A DNA stretch of 64,000 nt from Microbacterium sp. Clip185 (GCF_028743715.1 NZ_CP117996.1:1364001-1428000); one strand, 5' to 3'. Positions 21,692-31,293 are shown, counted from the stretch's first letter. Numbers and translations are program-made. The notes: generated by a model not told the origin, from the sequence alone.

Positions 21692-24142
21692 GTGAAGGCC
21701 GATGACGCAAACCAGTCCGATGATCGCAATGAGCAGGGTGACGAGCAGCTGACGTTCCCCGTGGACGAGCCCTCTGGCTCGATCGAGGAGTCCGCGCTCG
21801 GCGATGCCCCGGCATCCGGCGAGGATGCGGGTGCGCCCGAGGACGCGACGACGCGCGACGCCGTGGCAGAGTCCGCAGACGCCGAGTCTGCCGAGACGCC
21901 GGACGGTTCCGCAGACGAGGCGCCGTCGGCCCCGGAGAGTCCCGCGGAGCCTCAGACCGCTGAGGCTGTCACCGATTCCGAGCAGGAGCCTGCGGTGGAG
22001 GCGTCCGCATCCGTCGCGCAGACTGCCGCCATCGAAGAGCCGGCCACGGTCGTCGAGGACAAGGCTGCAGAGCCCGAGGAGAAGCCGGGTCCCGTCACGG
22101 CGGTCTCGCTCGGGTTGCTGCCCGAGGTCTTCGTGTCGGCTGTCTCGACCCAGCTGCACTTCTACGCCCCCGAGGTCGTGCCACTGCCGGCCCTCCCGGA
22201 ACCGGACGACGAGGACGCGCCGTCGTCGTCGAGCCGTCGCCGCGGTCGTCGGCGCGGCCCGGAGCGCGACGACGCCGACAGCGGCCCGTCCGCTCGCCCG
22301 CCGCGTCAGCGGGCCGTCGAGGTCATCACCGAGCCGCAGCGCATCAAGGGCTCGACGAGGCTCGAGGCCAAGAAGCAGCGCCGTCGCGACGGCCGTGACG
22401 CCGGGCGCCGCCGGCCCGTGGTCACGGAGGCGGAGTTCCTCGCGCGCCGCGAGGCCGTCGACCGGGTGATGGTCGTCCGCTCGAAGAACGGCCGCATCCA
22501 GATCGCCGTGCTCGAGGACAACGTGCTCGTCGAGCACTACGTGGCGCGCAATCAGGACGCGTCGCTCATCGGCAACGTGTACCTCGGTCGCGTGCAGAAC
22601 GTGCTGCCCAGCATGGAGGCGGCCTTCGTCGACATCGGTCGTGGCCGCAACGCCGTCCTCTACTCCGGCGAGGTCGACTGGGATGCGGTGGAGACCGGCA
22701 ACCAGCCGCGACGCATCGAGCTCGCGCTCAAGAGCGGCGACAAGGTGCTGGTGCAGGTCACGAAGGATCCGGTGGGGCACAAGGGCGCGCGACTGACGAG
22801 TCAGATCTCGCTGCCCGGTCGGTACCTCGTGTACGTGCCCGGCGGCGCGATGAACGGCATCTCCCGCAAGCTCCCCGACACCGAGCGTGCACGCCTCAAG
22901 CGAATCCTCAAGGAGGTGCTTCCCGAGTCCGCCGGCGTCATCGTGCGCACCGCAGCCGAGGGGGCGACCGAGGAGCAGCTGACGCGCGATGTGCAGCGGC
23001 TCACCGCGCAGTGGGAGCACATCAGCCGCCAGAACGAGTCCGTCCAGGCGCCGGCGCTGCTGCACTCCGAGCCGGACCTGCTCGTGAAGATCGTGCGCGA
23101 CGTCTTCAACGAGGACTTCACGAAGATGCTGATCCAGGGCGAGGAGGCGCAGCACACCATCGAGGGCTACCTCGAGGCCGTCGCGCCCGACCTGCTGGAG
23201 CGCGTCGAGCGTTACGAGGGCGGGGGAGACCCGTTCGACGACTTCCGCGTCACCGAGCAGATCGAGAAGGCGCTGGATCGCAAGGTCTGGCTGCCCTCCG
23301 GCGGCTCGCTCGTGATCGACCGCACCGAGGCGATGACCGTGGTCGACGTCAACACCGGGAAGTTCGTCGGGTCCGGCGGAAACCTCGAGGAGACCGTCAC
23401 CAAGAACAACCTCGAGGCCGCGGAGGAGATCGTTCGGCAGCTGCGTCTGCGCGACATCGGCGGCATCATCGTCGTCGACTTCATCGACATGGTGCTCGAG
23501 TCCAACCGCGATCTCGTCCTGCGTCGACTCATCGAGTGCCTGAGCCGCGACCGCACGAAGCACCAGGTCGCCGAGGTCACCTCGCTCGGCCTCGTGCAGA
23601 TGACGCGCAAGAAGCTGGGACTCGGCCTGCTCGAGACCTTCAGTGAAGCGTGCGAGGTCTGCGCCGGACGCGGCGTCATCGTCCACCACGATCCCGTCGT
23701 CAAGCACCGCGGAGGTGCAGGCAACGGAAACGGGAACGGCAACGGCGGAAACAACAACGGCAACGGCCGCCGCTCGCGGCAGAACACCCCGCCGCAGGCG
23801 CCGGCCGGACAGGCGCACGTCATCACCGCGGGGGTGAAGTCGGCGCTGGCTCAGATCGCCGCATCCACGATCCATCCGGGTTCCGAGGAGGCGATGGTCT
23901 CCGACGTCGAGGTGTCGGTCGCCTCTGTCGAGGTCGTCGAGCAGGTCGAGGAGCGTCCTCGCGCGAAGCGCAAGAAGCCGCGCCACGACGCCAAGCCCAA
24001 GTCAGAGAAGGAGCTGCTGCTCGACTCCGTCCTGGACGCGCTCCCCGAGCCGAAGGCGCCGGGGCAGGGCCGGGGGCGTCGTCGCGTGACGACAGCGGCT
24101 CTCACCGGCACACCCGTCGTCCACGTTCCCGACGGCGAGTGA
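21692..24142 (+). CDS. rne: Ribonuclease E/G family endoribonuclease
   Basis: Endoribonuclease of mRNA decay and rRNA/tRNA processing. The start is GTG 21692 with GAGGAG upstream. Of 816 residues, about the first 230 are an acidic Ala/Glu/Ser-rich disordered extension with an Arg-rich patch (RRRGRRRGP), typical of actinobacterial RNase E. The S1 domain follows (NVYLGRVQNVLPSMEAAFVD). The DNase I-like catalytic domain has Asp in VVDVNTGKFVG and DFIDM for magnesium. The zinc link is CEVCAGRG (CPxC-like). After it come a Gly/Asn repeat (about 23720-23765) and a basic/acidic tail. The end meets a bidirectional terminator. Confidence 0.96.
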   Translation: MKADDANQSDDRNEQGDEQLTFPVDEPSGSIEESALGDAPASGEDAGAPEDATTRDAVAESADAESAETPDGSADEAPSAPESPAEPQTAEAVTDSEQEPAVEASASVAQTAAIEEPATVVEDKAAEPEEKPGPVTAVSLGLLPEVFVSAVSTQLHFYAPEVVPLPALPEPDDEDAPSSSSRRRGRRRGPERDDADSGPSARPPRQRAVEVITEPQRIKGSTRLEAKKQRRRDGRDAGRRRPVVTEAEFLARREAVDRVMVVRSKNGRIQIAVLEDNVLVEHYVARNQDASLIGNVYLGRVQNVLPSMEAAFVDIGRGRNAVLYSGEVDWDAVETGNQPRRIELALKSGDKVLVQVTKDPVGHKGARLTSQISLPGRYLVYVPGGAMNGISRKLPDTERARLKRILKEVLPESAGVIVRTAAEGATEEQLTRDVQRLTAQWEHISRQNESVQAPALLHSEPDLLVKIVRDVFNEDFTKMLIQGEEAQHTIEGYLEAVAPDLLERVERYEGGGDPFDDFRVTEQIEKALDRKVWLPSGGSLVIDRTEAMTVVDVNTGKFVGSGGNLEETVTKNNLEAAEEIVRQLRLRDIGGIIVVDFIDMVLESNRDLVLRRLIECLSRDRTKHQVAEVTSLGLVQMTRKKLGLGLLETFSEACEVCAGRGVIVHHDPVVKHRGGAGNGNGNGNGGNNNGNGRRSRQNTPPQAPAGQAHVITAGVKSALAQIAASTIHPGSEEAMVSDVEVSVASVEVVEQVEERPRAKRKKPRHDAKPKSEKELLLDSVLDALPEPKAPGQGRGRRRVTTAALTGTPVVHVPDGE

Positions 24143-24147
24143 TTACG

Positions 24148-24182
24148 GCGTCACCGTCCGCGTCGTTCGCGGGCGGTGACGC
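24148..24182. terminator. Bidirectional terminator between rne and the DUF4031 gene
   Basis: Inverted repeat of 15 bp with one G-T pair (24148-24162 and 24168-24182, arms starting GCGTCACCG / ending CGGTGACGC), loop TCGTT. It begins six bases after the rne stop and covers the 3' end of the convergent gene. Confidence 0.75.
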
Positions 24183-24423
24183 GCAGTCCGGACGCGATCA
24201 GCGCTCGAACGAGCGTGTGACCGTCGACGGCGTGCGCCCCCGCCGAAACGAGACGCTCGTGCTCGGCGTCGGGGACGTCGTAATGGTCGAGATCGAAGCC
24301 GCGACGGGGGATGCCGTTGGCGGCGGCGAAGGCGTGGAGCTCATCGAGGTCACTGTCGCTGATCAGGTGCGACCACAGACGGCCGTGAGCGGGCCAGCGC
24401 GGGTCGTCGATGAGAATCGCCAT
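24151..24423 (-). CDS. DUF4031 domain protein
   Basis: A 90-residue protein beginning MAILIDDPRWPAHGRLWSHL, the hallmark of DUF4031, with a later RGFDLDHYDVP segment. The family is a small conserved actinobacterial/proteobacterial group of unknown function. The ATG at 24423 is preferred because the family begins there. TACGAT on the minus strand ends six bases before it, so the mRNA is probably leaderless. Confidence 0.85.
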   Translation of the reverse strand: MAILIDDPRWPAHGRLWSHLISDSDLDELHAFAAANGIPRRGFDLDHYDVPDAEHERLVSAGAHAVDGHTLVRALIASGLRVTARERRGR

Positions 24424-24486
24424 CCGATGATCGTAGGCCGCTGCCGAAGGCCCGGGGGCGACCCGCGACACGCGCTTCGGCTCCTT

Positions 24487-24516
24487 TTGCCACCTCGGCC
24501 CTCGATCGGGTAAACT
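24487..24516 (+). promoter_or_regulatory. Promoter of the rplU-rpmA operon
   Basis: TTGCCA (24487-24492), 18-base spacer, TAAACT (24511-24516): the best matched housekeeping sigma promoter noted in the window. It gives a leader of about 130 bases before rplU, as expected for a ribosomal protein operon. The leader itself holds no recognisable gene. Confidence 0.82.
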
Positions 24517-24655
24517 CTTCCTTTGGTGCGTCGCCCTATCGCTGGGCACCCGGCTTGACGATGTGCGAGTCGATGCATCACCGGACTTCTCCGCCCCTGG
24601 CGGAGTCCCTCCAGACAATCGGAGCCGAGCGCTCCCAAGACGAAACAGGTGTGAA

Positions 24656-24964
24656 GTGGTTTACGCAGTTGTGCGCGCCGGCGGCCGGCAGGAAAAGGTC
24701 GAGGTCGGCACGATCGTCGTTCTCGACCGCCAGCAGGCGAAGATCGGCGAGACCCTCGAGCTGCCGGCCGTCCTGCTCGTCGACGGCGACGCGGTCACGA
24801 CCGACGCGGCGAAGCTCGCCAAGGTGACGGTCACCGCCGAGGTCCTCGGTGAAGAGCGCGGCCCGAAGATCGTGATCCAGAAGTTCAAGAACAAGACCGG
24901 TTACAAGAAGCGCCAGGGTCACCGTCAGGACCTCACGCGCGTCAAGGTCACCGGCATCAAGTAA
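24656..24964 (+). CDS. rplU: 50S ribosomal protein L21
   Basis: 102 residues opening [18 protein letters not shown] (KVEVG is the L21 signature) and ending with the basic [16 protein letters not shown] region that contacts 23S rRNA. The GTG start at 24656 is chosen because it gives the standard N-terminus; the open frame upstream is not L21-like. It heads the L21-L27-Obg group and is driven by a strong promoter. Confidence 0.98.
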   Translation: MVYAVVRAGGRQEKVEVGTIVVLDRQQAKIGETLELPAVLLVDGDAVTTDAAKLAKVTVTAEVLGEERGPKIVIQKFKNKTGYKKRQGHRQDLTRVKVTGIK

Positions 24965-24984
24965 GTCCAGGAAGAGGCGAAGAA

Positions 24985-25242
24985 ATGGCACACAAAAAGG
25001 GCGCGAGCTCGACTCGTAACGGTCGTGACTCGAACGCACAGCGCCTCGGCGTGAAGCGCTTCGGCGGCCAGGTCGTCAACGCGGGCGAGATCATCGTCCG
25101 TCAGCGCGGCACGCACTTCCACCCCGGCGCCAATGTCGGCCGCGGTGGCGACGACACGCTGTTCGCACTGTCGGCCGGCGCCGTGCAGTTCGGTACCAAG
25201 GGCGGCCGGAAGGTCGTCAACATCGTGGGCGCCGCGGAGTAA
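24985..25242 (+). CDS. rpmA: 50S ribosomal protein L27
   Basis: 85 residues, starting [19 protein letters not shown], whose flexible N-terminus reaches the peptidyl transferase centre. [20 protein letters not shown] is the family signature. No cleaved N-terminal extension (as in Firmicutes) is present. The ribosome site AGGAAGAGG precedes the ATG. It is coupled to rplU, 20 bases apart. Confidence 0.98.
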   Translation: MAHKKGASSTRNGRDSNAQRLGVKRFGGQVVNAGEIIVRQRGTHFHPGANVGRGGDDTLFALSAGAVQFGTKGGRKVVNIVGAAE

Positions 25243-25265
25243 TCCGCCGTCACACGCAGACGTCG

Positions 25266-25295
25266 GCGAGGGGCGGGCTTCGGCCCGCCCCTCGC
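25266..25295 (+). terminator. cUUCGg hairpin between rpmA and obgE
   Basis: A 13-bp perfect stem GCGAGGGGCGGGC / GCCCGCCCCTCGC (25266-25278 and 25283-25295) closed by C(TTCG)G, an unusually stable tetraloop. It lies 23 bases after the rpmA stop and just before the obgE ribosome site, and may terminate most ribosomal-protein transcription or stabilise the upstream mRNA. Confidence 0.8.
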
Positions 25296-25318
25296 TTCAT
25301 ATCCAGGAGGGCGCACCC

Positions 25319-26809
25319 ATGGTCACGTTCGTCGATCGAGTGACGCTTCACCTGCGCGCGGGCAAGGGCGGCAACGGCTGCGTGTCGGTGCGCCGTGAGA
25401 AGTTCAAGCCGCTGGCAGGCCCCGACGGCGGCAACGGCGGCAACGGAGGAGACATCATTCTCGTCGCCGACCCGCAGGTGACCACGCTCCTGTCGTATCA
25501 CCACTCACCGCACCGCACCGCCGAGAACGGCGGCTTCGGAATGGGAGACAACCGCTCCGGTGCGACAGGCGAGCCCGTCGAGCTGCCCGTACCCGTCGGT
25601 ACGGTCGTGAAGGACGAGGACGGCACGGTCCTGGCCGACATGGTCGAGCCCGGCATCCGTTTCGTCGTGGCGCCCGGCGGACGCGGGGGGCTCGGCAACG
25701 CTGCGCTGGCCACAACCAAGCGCAAGGCTCCCGGCTTCGCGCTGCTGGGTACCCCCGGCTGGGAAGGCGATGTCCGTCTCGAGCTGAAGACGGTCGCCGA
25801 CGTTGCACTGGTGGGCTACCCCTCCGCGGGCAAGTCGAGCCTCATCGCCGCGGTCTCGGCGGCGCGACCCAAGATCGCCGACTATCCGTTCACCACGCTG
25901 CATCCCAACCTGGGCGTCGTGCAGGCCGGCGATGTGCGCTTCACGGTCGCCGACGTGCCCGGACTCATCGAGGGCGCCAGCGACGGCCGCGGACTCGGGC
26001 TCGAGTTCCTGCGTCACGTCGAACGATGCACCGCGCTTGTTCATGTGCTCGACTGCGCCACGCTGGAGCCCGGCCGCGACCCGTTGTCCGATCTCGACGT
26101 CATCCTCGCCGAACTCGCCGCCTACGAGGTGCCCGAGGGCCAGGTTCCGCTCCTGGAGCGTCCGCAGGTCGTCGCGCTGAACAAGGTCGACGTGCCGGAG
26201 GCGCGCGACCTGGCCGATCTCGTGCGTCCCGATCTTGAGGAGCGCGGCTATCGCGTGTTCGAGATCTCGACGGTGAGCCGGGCGGGGCTGCGAGAGCTCA
26301 CCTTCGCCCTCGGTGAGATCGTCGAGAAGCACCGTGCCGAGGTGGCCGCCGAGCCCGCACCCGAGCGCATCATCATCCGACCCAAGGGCTCCGAGAAGGA
26401 GTTCTCGGTGCGGGTCGAGGGCGGCACGTACGGCCCGGTCTACCGCGTCCTCGGCGAGAAGCCGGTGCGGTGGGTGCAGCAGACCGACTTCCAGAACGAA
26501 GAGGCTGTGGGCTTCCTCGCGGACCGCCTCGACAAGCTCGGGGTAGAGGACGAGCTGTTCCGCGCCGGTGCGACGCCGGGCGCGACCGTCGTCATCGGTG
26601 AGGGCGACAGCGTCGTGTTCGACTGGCACCCCTCGCTGTCGTCGGCCGCCGAGCTCATGACGGCTCCGCGCGGCACCGACCCGCGCTTCAACCTCGACGG
26701 GCGCCGGACGACCAACCAGCGTCGCGAGCGCTATCACGAGCGCATGGACGCCAAGGCCGCCGCACGCGCCGAGCTGGAGGCGGAGCGCATCCGCGAGGGC
26801 GAAGAGTGA
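25319..26809 (+). CDS. obgE: GTPase Obg/CgtA
   Basis: Essential ribosome-associated GTPase. Its 496 residues contain the glycine-rich Obg fold (residues 1-160, [10 protein letters not shown]), the GTPase domain with P-loop GYPSAGKSS and switch [10 protein letters not shown], and a C-terminal OCT domain followed by a charged tail. The ATG has an AGGAGG eight bases upstream, which decides the start against the open frame into rpmA. The stop overlaps proB. The gene order L21-L27-Obg is widely conserved. Confidence 0.97.
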   Translation: MVTFVDRVTLHLRAGKGGNGCVSVRREKFKPLAGPDGGNGGNGGDIILVADPQVTTLLSYHHSPHRTAENGGFGMGDNRSGATGEPVELPVPVGTVVKDEDGTVLADMVEPGIRFVVAPGGRGGLGNAALATTKRKAPGFALLGTPGWEGDVRLELKTVADVALVGYPSAGKSSLIAAVSAARPKIADYPFTTLHPNLGVVQAGDVRFTVADVPGLIEGASDGRGLGLEFLRHVERCTALVHVLDCATLEPGRDPLSDLDVILAELAAYEVPEGQVPLLERPQVVALNKVDVPEARDLADLVRPDLEERGYRVFEISTVSRAGLRELTFALGEIVEKHRAEVAAEPAPERIIIRPKGSEKEFSVRVEGGTYGPVYRVLGEKPVRWVQQTDFQNEEAVGFLADRLDKLGVEDELFRAGATPGATVVIGEGDSVVFDWHPSLSSAAELMTAPRGTDPRFNLDGRRTTNQRRERYHERMDAKAAARAELEAERIREGEE

Positions 26810-27633
26810 GCGTGAGCTCGCGGGCAGACCTGCCCGCGGTGCGGCGCCTCGTCGTCAAGGTGGGTTCGTCCTCGATCAGCGGTGACAACGCGGCGAACAT
26901 CCAGCCGCTCGTGGAAGCTCTCGCCGCCGCACACGGCCGGGGCACGGAGGTCGTGCTGGTCTCGTCCGGCGCGATCGCGACGGGGATGCCGTTCCTCGCT
27001 CTCGATGCCCGTCCCTCCGACCTCGCCACGCAGCAGGCTGCTGCCGCGGTGGGTCAGAACATCCTCGTCTACCGCTACCAGGAGGCACTGCGCCCCTTCG
27101 CGGTCGTGGCAGGGCAAGTGCTGCTGACGGCCGGCGATCTTGAGAACCCGACCCACCGCTCCAACGCGCGCCGGGCGATGGAGCGCCTTCTCGGACTGCG
27201 CATCCTGCCGATCGTCAACGAGAACGACACGGTCGCCACGCACGAGATCCGCTTCGGGGACAACGACCGGCTGGCGGCGCTGGTTGCGCAGCTCATCAGT
27301 GCCGACGCGCTCGTGCTCCTCAGCGACATCGCCTGCCTCTACACCCGGCCACCGGACGAGCCCGGCGCCCGTCCGATCGCCGAGGTGCCCTACGGAGACG
27401 ACCTGTCGGGATACGAGTTCGGCTCCGTCGTCGTCAACAGCGTCGGCACCGGGGGAGCGGCGACGAAGGTCTCGGCGGCGCGGCTCGCGGCCGGCGCGGG
27501 CGTGGCTGTCCTGGTGACGAGCATCGACCTCGTCGAGTCCGCTCTCGGCGGCGGCGAGGTGGGCACGTGGTTCGCGCCGAACCCGCATCCGGTGGAGCAT
27601 CCGTTGACCGGACCGGTCCTGACGCGTCGCTAA
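26806..27633 (+). CDS. proB: Glutamate 5-kinase (no PUA domain)
   Basis: First step of proline synthesis, phosphorylating glutamate with ATP. Amino acid kinase fold: [13 protein letters not shown] at the start, [12 protein letters not shown], and [19 protein letters not shown] for substrate binding. Only 275 residues: the C-terminal PUA domain of E. coli ProB (about 367 aa) is absent. The start is GTG 26806 (overlapping the obgE stop) or GTG 26812. It is followed by proA, which converts the product. Confidence 0.95.
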   Translation: MSVSSRADLPAVRRLVVKVGSSSISGDNAANIQPLVEALAAAHGRGTEVVLVSSGAIATGMPFLALDARPSDLATQQAAAAVGQNILVYRYQEALRPFAVVAGQVLLTAGDLENPTHRSNARRAMERLLGLRILPIVNENDTVATHEIRFGDNDRLAALVAQLISADALVLLSDIACLYTRPPDEPGARPIAEVPYGDDLSGYEFGSVVVNSVGTGGAATKVSAARLAAGAGVAVLVTSIDLVESALGGGEVGTWFAPNPHPVEHPLTGPVLTRR

Positions 27634-27642
27634 ACTGAGCGG

Positions 27643-28902
27643 ATGAGTCTGACGACCGTCACCGCAGGCGAGCGGATGCTGCTCGCGAAGACCGCCTCGC
27701 GCGAGATCGCACGGCTCTCGGACACACAGAAGAGCAGCCTCCTCGAACGCATCGCCGACGCGCTGGAGGCTGCGACGGCTGAGATCGTCGCCGCCAACGG
27801 CGAGGATCTCGATCGCGGTCGCGCGCAGGGATTGTCCGACGCGCTGCTGGACCGCCTGGCGCTCGACAGCGGACGTGTGCACGCTCTCGCACAGGCCGTT
27901 CGCGAGGTCGCGCTGCTGCCGGACCCGGTCGGACGCGTGCTCGAAGAGAAGACGCTCGAGAACGGGCTGAACCTCCAGAAGATCTCCGTGCCCTTCGGAG
28001 TGGTCGGCTCGATCTACGAGGCGCGCCCCAATGTGACCGTCGACATCGCGGCGCTTGCGCTGCGCTCCGGCAACGCCGTCGTGCTGCGCGGGGGGACCGC
28101 CGCCGAGCTCAGCAACGCGGCGCTCGTGGACGCGATGCGCGGCGCGCTGGCGGAGGAGGGCGTCGATCCGGAGGCGATCCAGACGCTCGACGCCTTCGGG
28201 CGCGCCGGCGCCACCGAGCTCATGCACGCCCGCGGCATCGTCGACGTGCTCGTGCCCCGGGGCAGCGCGCAGCTGATCGAGACCGTCGTCACCGAATCCA
28301 CCGTGCCGGTCATTGAGACCGGCGCGGGCGTCGTGCACGTGTACCTCGACGAGAGTGCACCGCTCGAGCGGGCCGAAGCCATCGTGGTGAACGCCAAGGC
28401 GCAGCGCCCCAGCGTCTGCAACGCAGCCGAGACGGTCCTCGTGCACCGCGCGGCTGCGCCGCGTGTCGTCGGTCCTGTCGTGGCCGCGCTGCAGCAGGCC
28501 GGCGTGACGGTGCACGGCGACGAGACGGTTGCGCAACTGGCGTCCGACGTCGTGCCCGCAGGGGAGCACGACTGGCAGACGGAGTACCTCAGCCTCGACA
28601 TCGCGATGCGCGTGGTCGATGACCTCGATGCGGCGCTCGATCACATCCGGCGCTACTCGACACACCACACCGAGTCGATCATCACCGACGATGAGACCAG
28701 CGCCGAGCGGTTCCTCGCGGAGGTCGACTCCGCGGTCGTCATGGCCAACGCGTCCACACGCTTCACCGACGGCGGCGAGTTCGGTTTCGGCGCCGAGGTG
28801 GGCATCTCCACCCAGAAGCTGCACGCCCGAGGGCCCATGGGGCTGCGGGAGCTGACGAGCTCCAAGTGGGTCGTCCGCGGCTCCGGGCAGGTACGCGGCT
28901 GA
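27643..28902 (+). CDS. proA: Gamma-glutamyl phosphate reductase
   Basis: NADPH-dependent reductase of the aldehyde dehydrogenase fold that forms glutamate semialdehyde. The catalytic Cys259 lies in RPSVCNAAE, and VGSIYEARPNVTVD is the cofactor-region signature. Its 419 residues are normal. A TAAACT hexamer sits over the proB stop (27631-27636), six bases before the ATG, so besides read-through from proB it may have its own leaderless promoter. Confidence 0.97.
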   Translation: MSLTTVTAGERMLLAKTASREIARLSDTQKSSLLERIADALEAATAEIVAANGEDLDRGRAQGLSDALLDRLALDSGRVHALAQAVREVALLPDPVGRVLEEKTLENGLNLQKISVPFGVVGSIYEARPNVTVDIAALALRSGNAVVLRGGTAAELSNAALVDAMRGALAEEGVDPEAIQTLDAFGRAGATELMHARGIVDVLVPRGSAQLIETVVTESTVPVIETGAGVVHVYLDESAPLERAEAIVVNAKAQRPSVCNAAETVLVHRAAAPRVVGPVVAALQQAGVTVHGDETVAQLASDVVPAGEHDWQTEYLSLDIAMRVVDDLDAALDHIRRYSTHHTESIITDDETSAERFLAEVDSAVVMANASTRFTDGGEFGFGAEVGISTQKLHARGPMGLRELTSSKWVVRGSGQVRG

Positions 28903-28952
28903 CAGACTAAGCTGGGAGCGCCCGTGCGCCCCACCGATCGATCGGAGAACCG

Positions 28953-29177
28953 ATGAGCCTCGCCCCCTTCCTCACCCTTGTCGCCGAGGAGGCCGAGCAC
29001 CACGGTAACGTCGCCGCGGAGACCGTCGGATACGGGATCATCGCGCTCATCGTCTTCACGGCCCTCGCGCTCGTGACCCTGTCGTACCGCAACGTCGCAA
29101 ACCGTCACGCGCACAAGGCCGAGGCGTACGCCAAGAAGCACGCGGCCGATCTCGAGCCGCGCGGACACGGCCACTGA
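28953..29177 (+). CDS. Small single-pass membrane protein, 74 aa
   Basis: No named family. It has a short N-terminus with an acidic/His patch (EEAEHHGN), one membrane helix ([19 protein letters not shown], about residues 27-45) and a charged cytoplasmic tail ending in Arg/His/Gly (PRGHGH). CGGAGAACC lies before the ATG, and TAAGCT at 28908-28913 is a possible -10. It sits between proA and nadD; the function is not readable. Confidence 0.78.
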   Translation: MSLAPFLTLVAEEAEHHGNVAAETVGYGIIALIVFTALALVTLSYRNVANRHAHKAEAYAKKHAADLEPRGHGH

Positions 29178-29188
29178 CTCTCGGGCAG

Positions 29189-29785
29189 ATGAGCGCAGGT
29201 CGAGCGCCGCGCATCGGGGTGATGGGCGGCACCTTCGACCCGGTTCATCACGGTCACCTCGTCGCGGCGAGCGAAGTCGCGGCATCCTTCGATCTCGATG
29301 AGGTCATCTTCGTACCCACGGGCGAGCCGTGGCAGAAGTCGCAGGTGACCGAGAGCGAGCATCGCTACTTGATGACCGTGATCGCCACGGCCTCCAACCC
29401 CGACTTCAGTGTGAGCAGGGTCGATATCGACCGCTCGGGGCCGACGTATACGATCGACACTCTCCGCGACCTGCAGGCGCAGCGGCCCGATGCCGAGCTC
29501 TTCTTCATCACGGGAGCCGATGCCGTGGCGCAGATTCTCAGCTGGAGGGACCATGATGAACTGTGGGACCTCGCCCATTTCGTGGCGGTCTCCCGGCCCG
29601 GGCATCCGCTATCGGCGGCCGGTCTGCCGAGCAAGAACGTGAGTCTGCTCGAGATCCCGGCCCTGGCCATCTCTTCGACGGACTGTCGGAACCGCGTGCA
29701 CAACGGACAACCGGTGTGGTACCTCGTTCCGGATGGAGTCGTCCAGTACATTGCGAAGCACCACCTCTACCGGAGTAAGGCATGA
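29189..29785 (+). CDS. nadD: Nicotinate-nucleotide adenylyltransferase
   Basis: Converts nicotinate mononucleotide to deamido-NAD in NAD synthesis. A nucleotidyltransferase fold of 198 residues with [13 protein letters not shown] (the HxGH ATP motif) and a C-terminal SSTDCR segment in place of the commoner SSTEIR, then YIAKHHLY. The ATG is 12 bases after the previous stop; its own stop overlaps the next gene (ATGA). It lies upstream of rsfS, a widely conserved order. Confidence 0.96.
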   Translation: MSAGRAPRIGVMGGTFDPVHHGHLVAASEVAASFDLDEVIFVPTGEPWQKSQVTESEHRYLMTVIATASNPDFSVSRVDIDRSGPTYTIDTLRDLQAQRPDAELFFITGADAVAQILSWRDHDELWDLAHFVAVSRPGHPLSAAGLPSKNVSLLEIPALAISSTDCRNRVHNGQPVWYLVPDGVVQYIAKHHLYRSKA

Positions 29786-30738
29786 GCAACCCTGACCAGC
29801 CCAGCACTCCGCCGCTGACCCGGCGCCAGATGCGCGACCTGCGCAACACCGGATCGACTCCGATCCAGAACCCGCAGGACGCTCCCGCCACCGCGCCCGA
29901 GCCGAAGCCGGAGCCTGCCGCGCCGCTTCCGCGCGCGGCCGCGCCTGCCGTCGTCCCGCCCGCGCCCCGCGCGGACGCCAGCGTCGACCTGGGCGTCTCG
30001 CCGCTCACCCGTCGTCAGGCGCGCGAGCAGGAGCGCATCCGCACGGCATCGGTGCCCGTGATCTCGCCAGACACCGCGGCAGATGCGGCGACGCCGACCG
30101 TGAAGCCCGCCGAGCAGGACTCGTCGGGCACGGACACCGGGGGGATGACCGCGCTGTTCACCCCCAACGCAGACGAGCGCCCGGCGGACGAGACGCCGCT
30201 GGCCGCGGCCGAGGCGGCTCTCGCCGACGAACCCGCGCCCGTGGTGTCGCCGCAGCTCGGCTCCGCGCTGCTCGAGAGCGGTGTTCCCGAGGTCGCTCTC
30301 CCGCCGTCGTTCGACCACCTGCTCACGCGCGAGGGGTCGACGGGCAGTATCGCCACGCCCAACGCTCTCATCCTCTCGCAGACGCCGTCGGCGGATGCGT
30401 TCACGTCGCCGATCGCGGCGACCGGCGAGGTGCTGATCACGGGCACCTTCGCCTTGCCCGAAGGCCTCGGATCGCGCGGTCATGCGCCCGGGACCACCGA
30501 TGGCAAGGAAGCCGACGCCGTTCTCGTGGACGGCGAGCTGCCGCCCGCATCCTCTCCCACCCCCATCGCGGCCAGCGCCGCGATCAGCACCATCAAGAGC
30601 GCGGACGAGATCATCCGTCCGCCGGCGCCCGAGAAGGGCAGTCGGCTCATGCTCGTGCTCGCCATCACCGCCGGAGCCCTCGCGCTCGCGCTGGTCGGCG
30701 TGCTGGTGTTCGCCGTATCGACAGGACTTTTCTCATGA
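29782..30738 (+). CDS. Disordered protein with C-terminal membrane anchor, 318 aa
   Basis: No named family. About 270 residues are Pro/Ala/Thr-rich and disordered, followed by a single C-terminal membrane helix ([20 protein letters not shown]), so it is tail-anchored with the long domain in the cytoplasm. A short basic motif occurs twice: [12 protein letters not shown] near residue 12 and [12 protein letters not shown] near residue 75. Genes of this kind often sit between nadD and rsfS in related actinobacteria as far as I recall. It overlaps nadD and rsfS at both ends (ATGA). Function unknown. Confidence 0.78.
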   Translation: MSNPDQPSTPPLTRRQMRDLRNTGSTPIQNPQDAPATAPEPKPEPAAPLPRAAAPAVVPPAPRADASVDLGVSPLTRRQAREQERIRTASVPVISPDTAADAATPTVKPAEQDSSGTDTGGMTALFTPNADERPADETPLAAAEAALADEPAPVVSPQLGSALLESGVPEVALPPSFDHLLTREGSTGSIATPNALILSQTPSADAFTSPIAATGEVLITGTFALPEGLGSRGHAPGTTDGKEADAVLVDGELPPASSPTPIAASAAISTIKSADEIIRPPAPEKGSRLMLVLAITAGALALALVGVLVFAVSTGLFS

Positions 30739-31112
30739 CGTTGACCGACGCATCCGTCGAGGTGCTGCAGATCGCCGCACGCGCCGCAGACGCGAAGGGC
30801 GGCGAGGACCTCGTTGCCCTCGACGTCTCGGAGCCGCTCCCGCTCGTCGACATCTTCCTGCTCGTGACGGGGCGCAACGAGCGCAACGTGGCCGCGATCG
30901 CCGACGAGATCGAGGAGCAGCTGCTCGAGCACGGTGTCAAACGTCTGCGCCGCGAGGGTCGCGAGGAGTCACGCTGGATCCTGCTCGACTTCGGCGACCT
31001 CGTCGTGCACGTCTTCCACGAGCAGGAGCGCGTCTTCTACGGTCTCGAGCGCCTCTGGAAGGACTGCCCGACCGTTCCCATCGACCTGCCGGTGCCGACG
31101 CGCCCGGAGTGA
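30735..31112 (+). CDS. rsfS: Ribosomal silencing factor RsfS
   Basis: 125 residues of the Iojap/RsfS family, which binds L14 on the 50S subunit and blocks subunit joining during starvation. Signature segments are DIFLLVTGRNERNVAAIADEI and WILLDFGDLVVHVFHEQERVFY. Its ATG overlaps the upstream stop (ATGA). It is the last gene of the nadD-rsfS group before the tRNA. Confidence 0.96.
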   Translation: MTLTDASVEVLQIAARAADAKGGEDLVALDVSEPLPLVDIFLLVTGRNERNVAAIADEIEEQLLEHGVKRLRREGREESRWILLDFGDLVVHVFHEQERVFYGLERLWKDCPTVPIDLPVPTRPE

Positions 31113-31146
31113 CCGGGCTGATTTCGCTCACGACTCATCCGTGTTG

Positions 31147-31152
31147 TAAGCT
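31147..31152 (+). promoter_or_regulatory. Candidate -10 of the tRNA-Ala gene
   Basis: TAAGCT at 31147-31152, about 28 bases before the mature tRNA. TTCGCT at 31123-31128 with an 18-base spacer is a weak -35. Confidence 0.5.
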
Positions 31153-31179
31153 GAATGAGTTGCCCGGAAGGGTGACAGA

Positions 31180-31252
31180 GGGCCTGTGGCGCAGCTGGTA
31201 GCGCACCTGCATGGCATGCAGGGGGTCAGGGGTTCGAGTCCCCTCAGGTCCA
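31180..31252 (+). tRNA. tRNA-Ala (anticodon GGC)
   Basis: 73-base cloverleaf. The acceptor stem GGGCCTG / CAGGTCC has the G3-U70 wobble that marks alanine tRNA. The anticodon stem is CCTGC / GCAGG with loop ATGGCAT, giving anticodon GGC for codon GCC. The T arm contains GGTTCGAGTCC. The discriminator is A, and CCA is not fully encoded (ACCC follows). A strong terminator comes right after. Confidence 0.96.
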
Positions 31253-31262
31253 CCCTCACGAA

Positions 31263-31293
31263 ACGAAGGCCTCCGCGAAGCGGGGGCCTTCGT
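31263..31293 (+). terminator. Terminator after tRNA-Ala
   Basis: A 14-bp stem with one G-T pair (31263-31276 and 31280-31293, arms beginning ACGAAGGCC / ending GGCCTTCGT) and a 3-base loop, followed by TCGTTTC. Confidence 0.85.

Noticed and set aside
23720-23770. Gly/Asn-coding repeat in rne as a tandem repeat or CRISPR-like array
   Set aside because: It is a short low-complexity linker within a single reading frame, without spacers.
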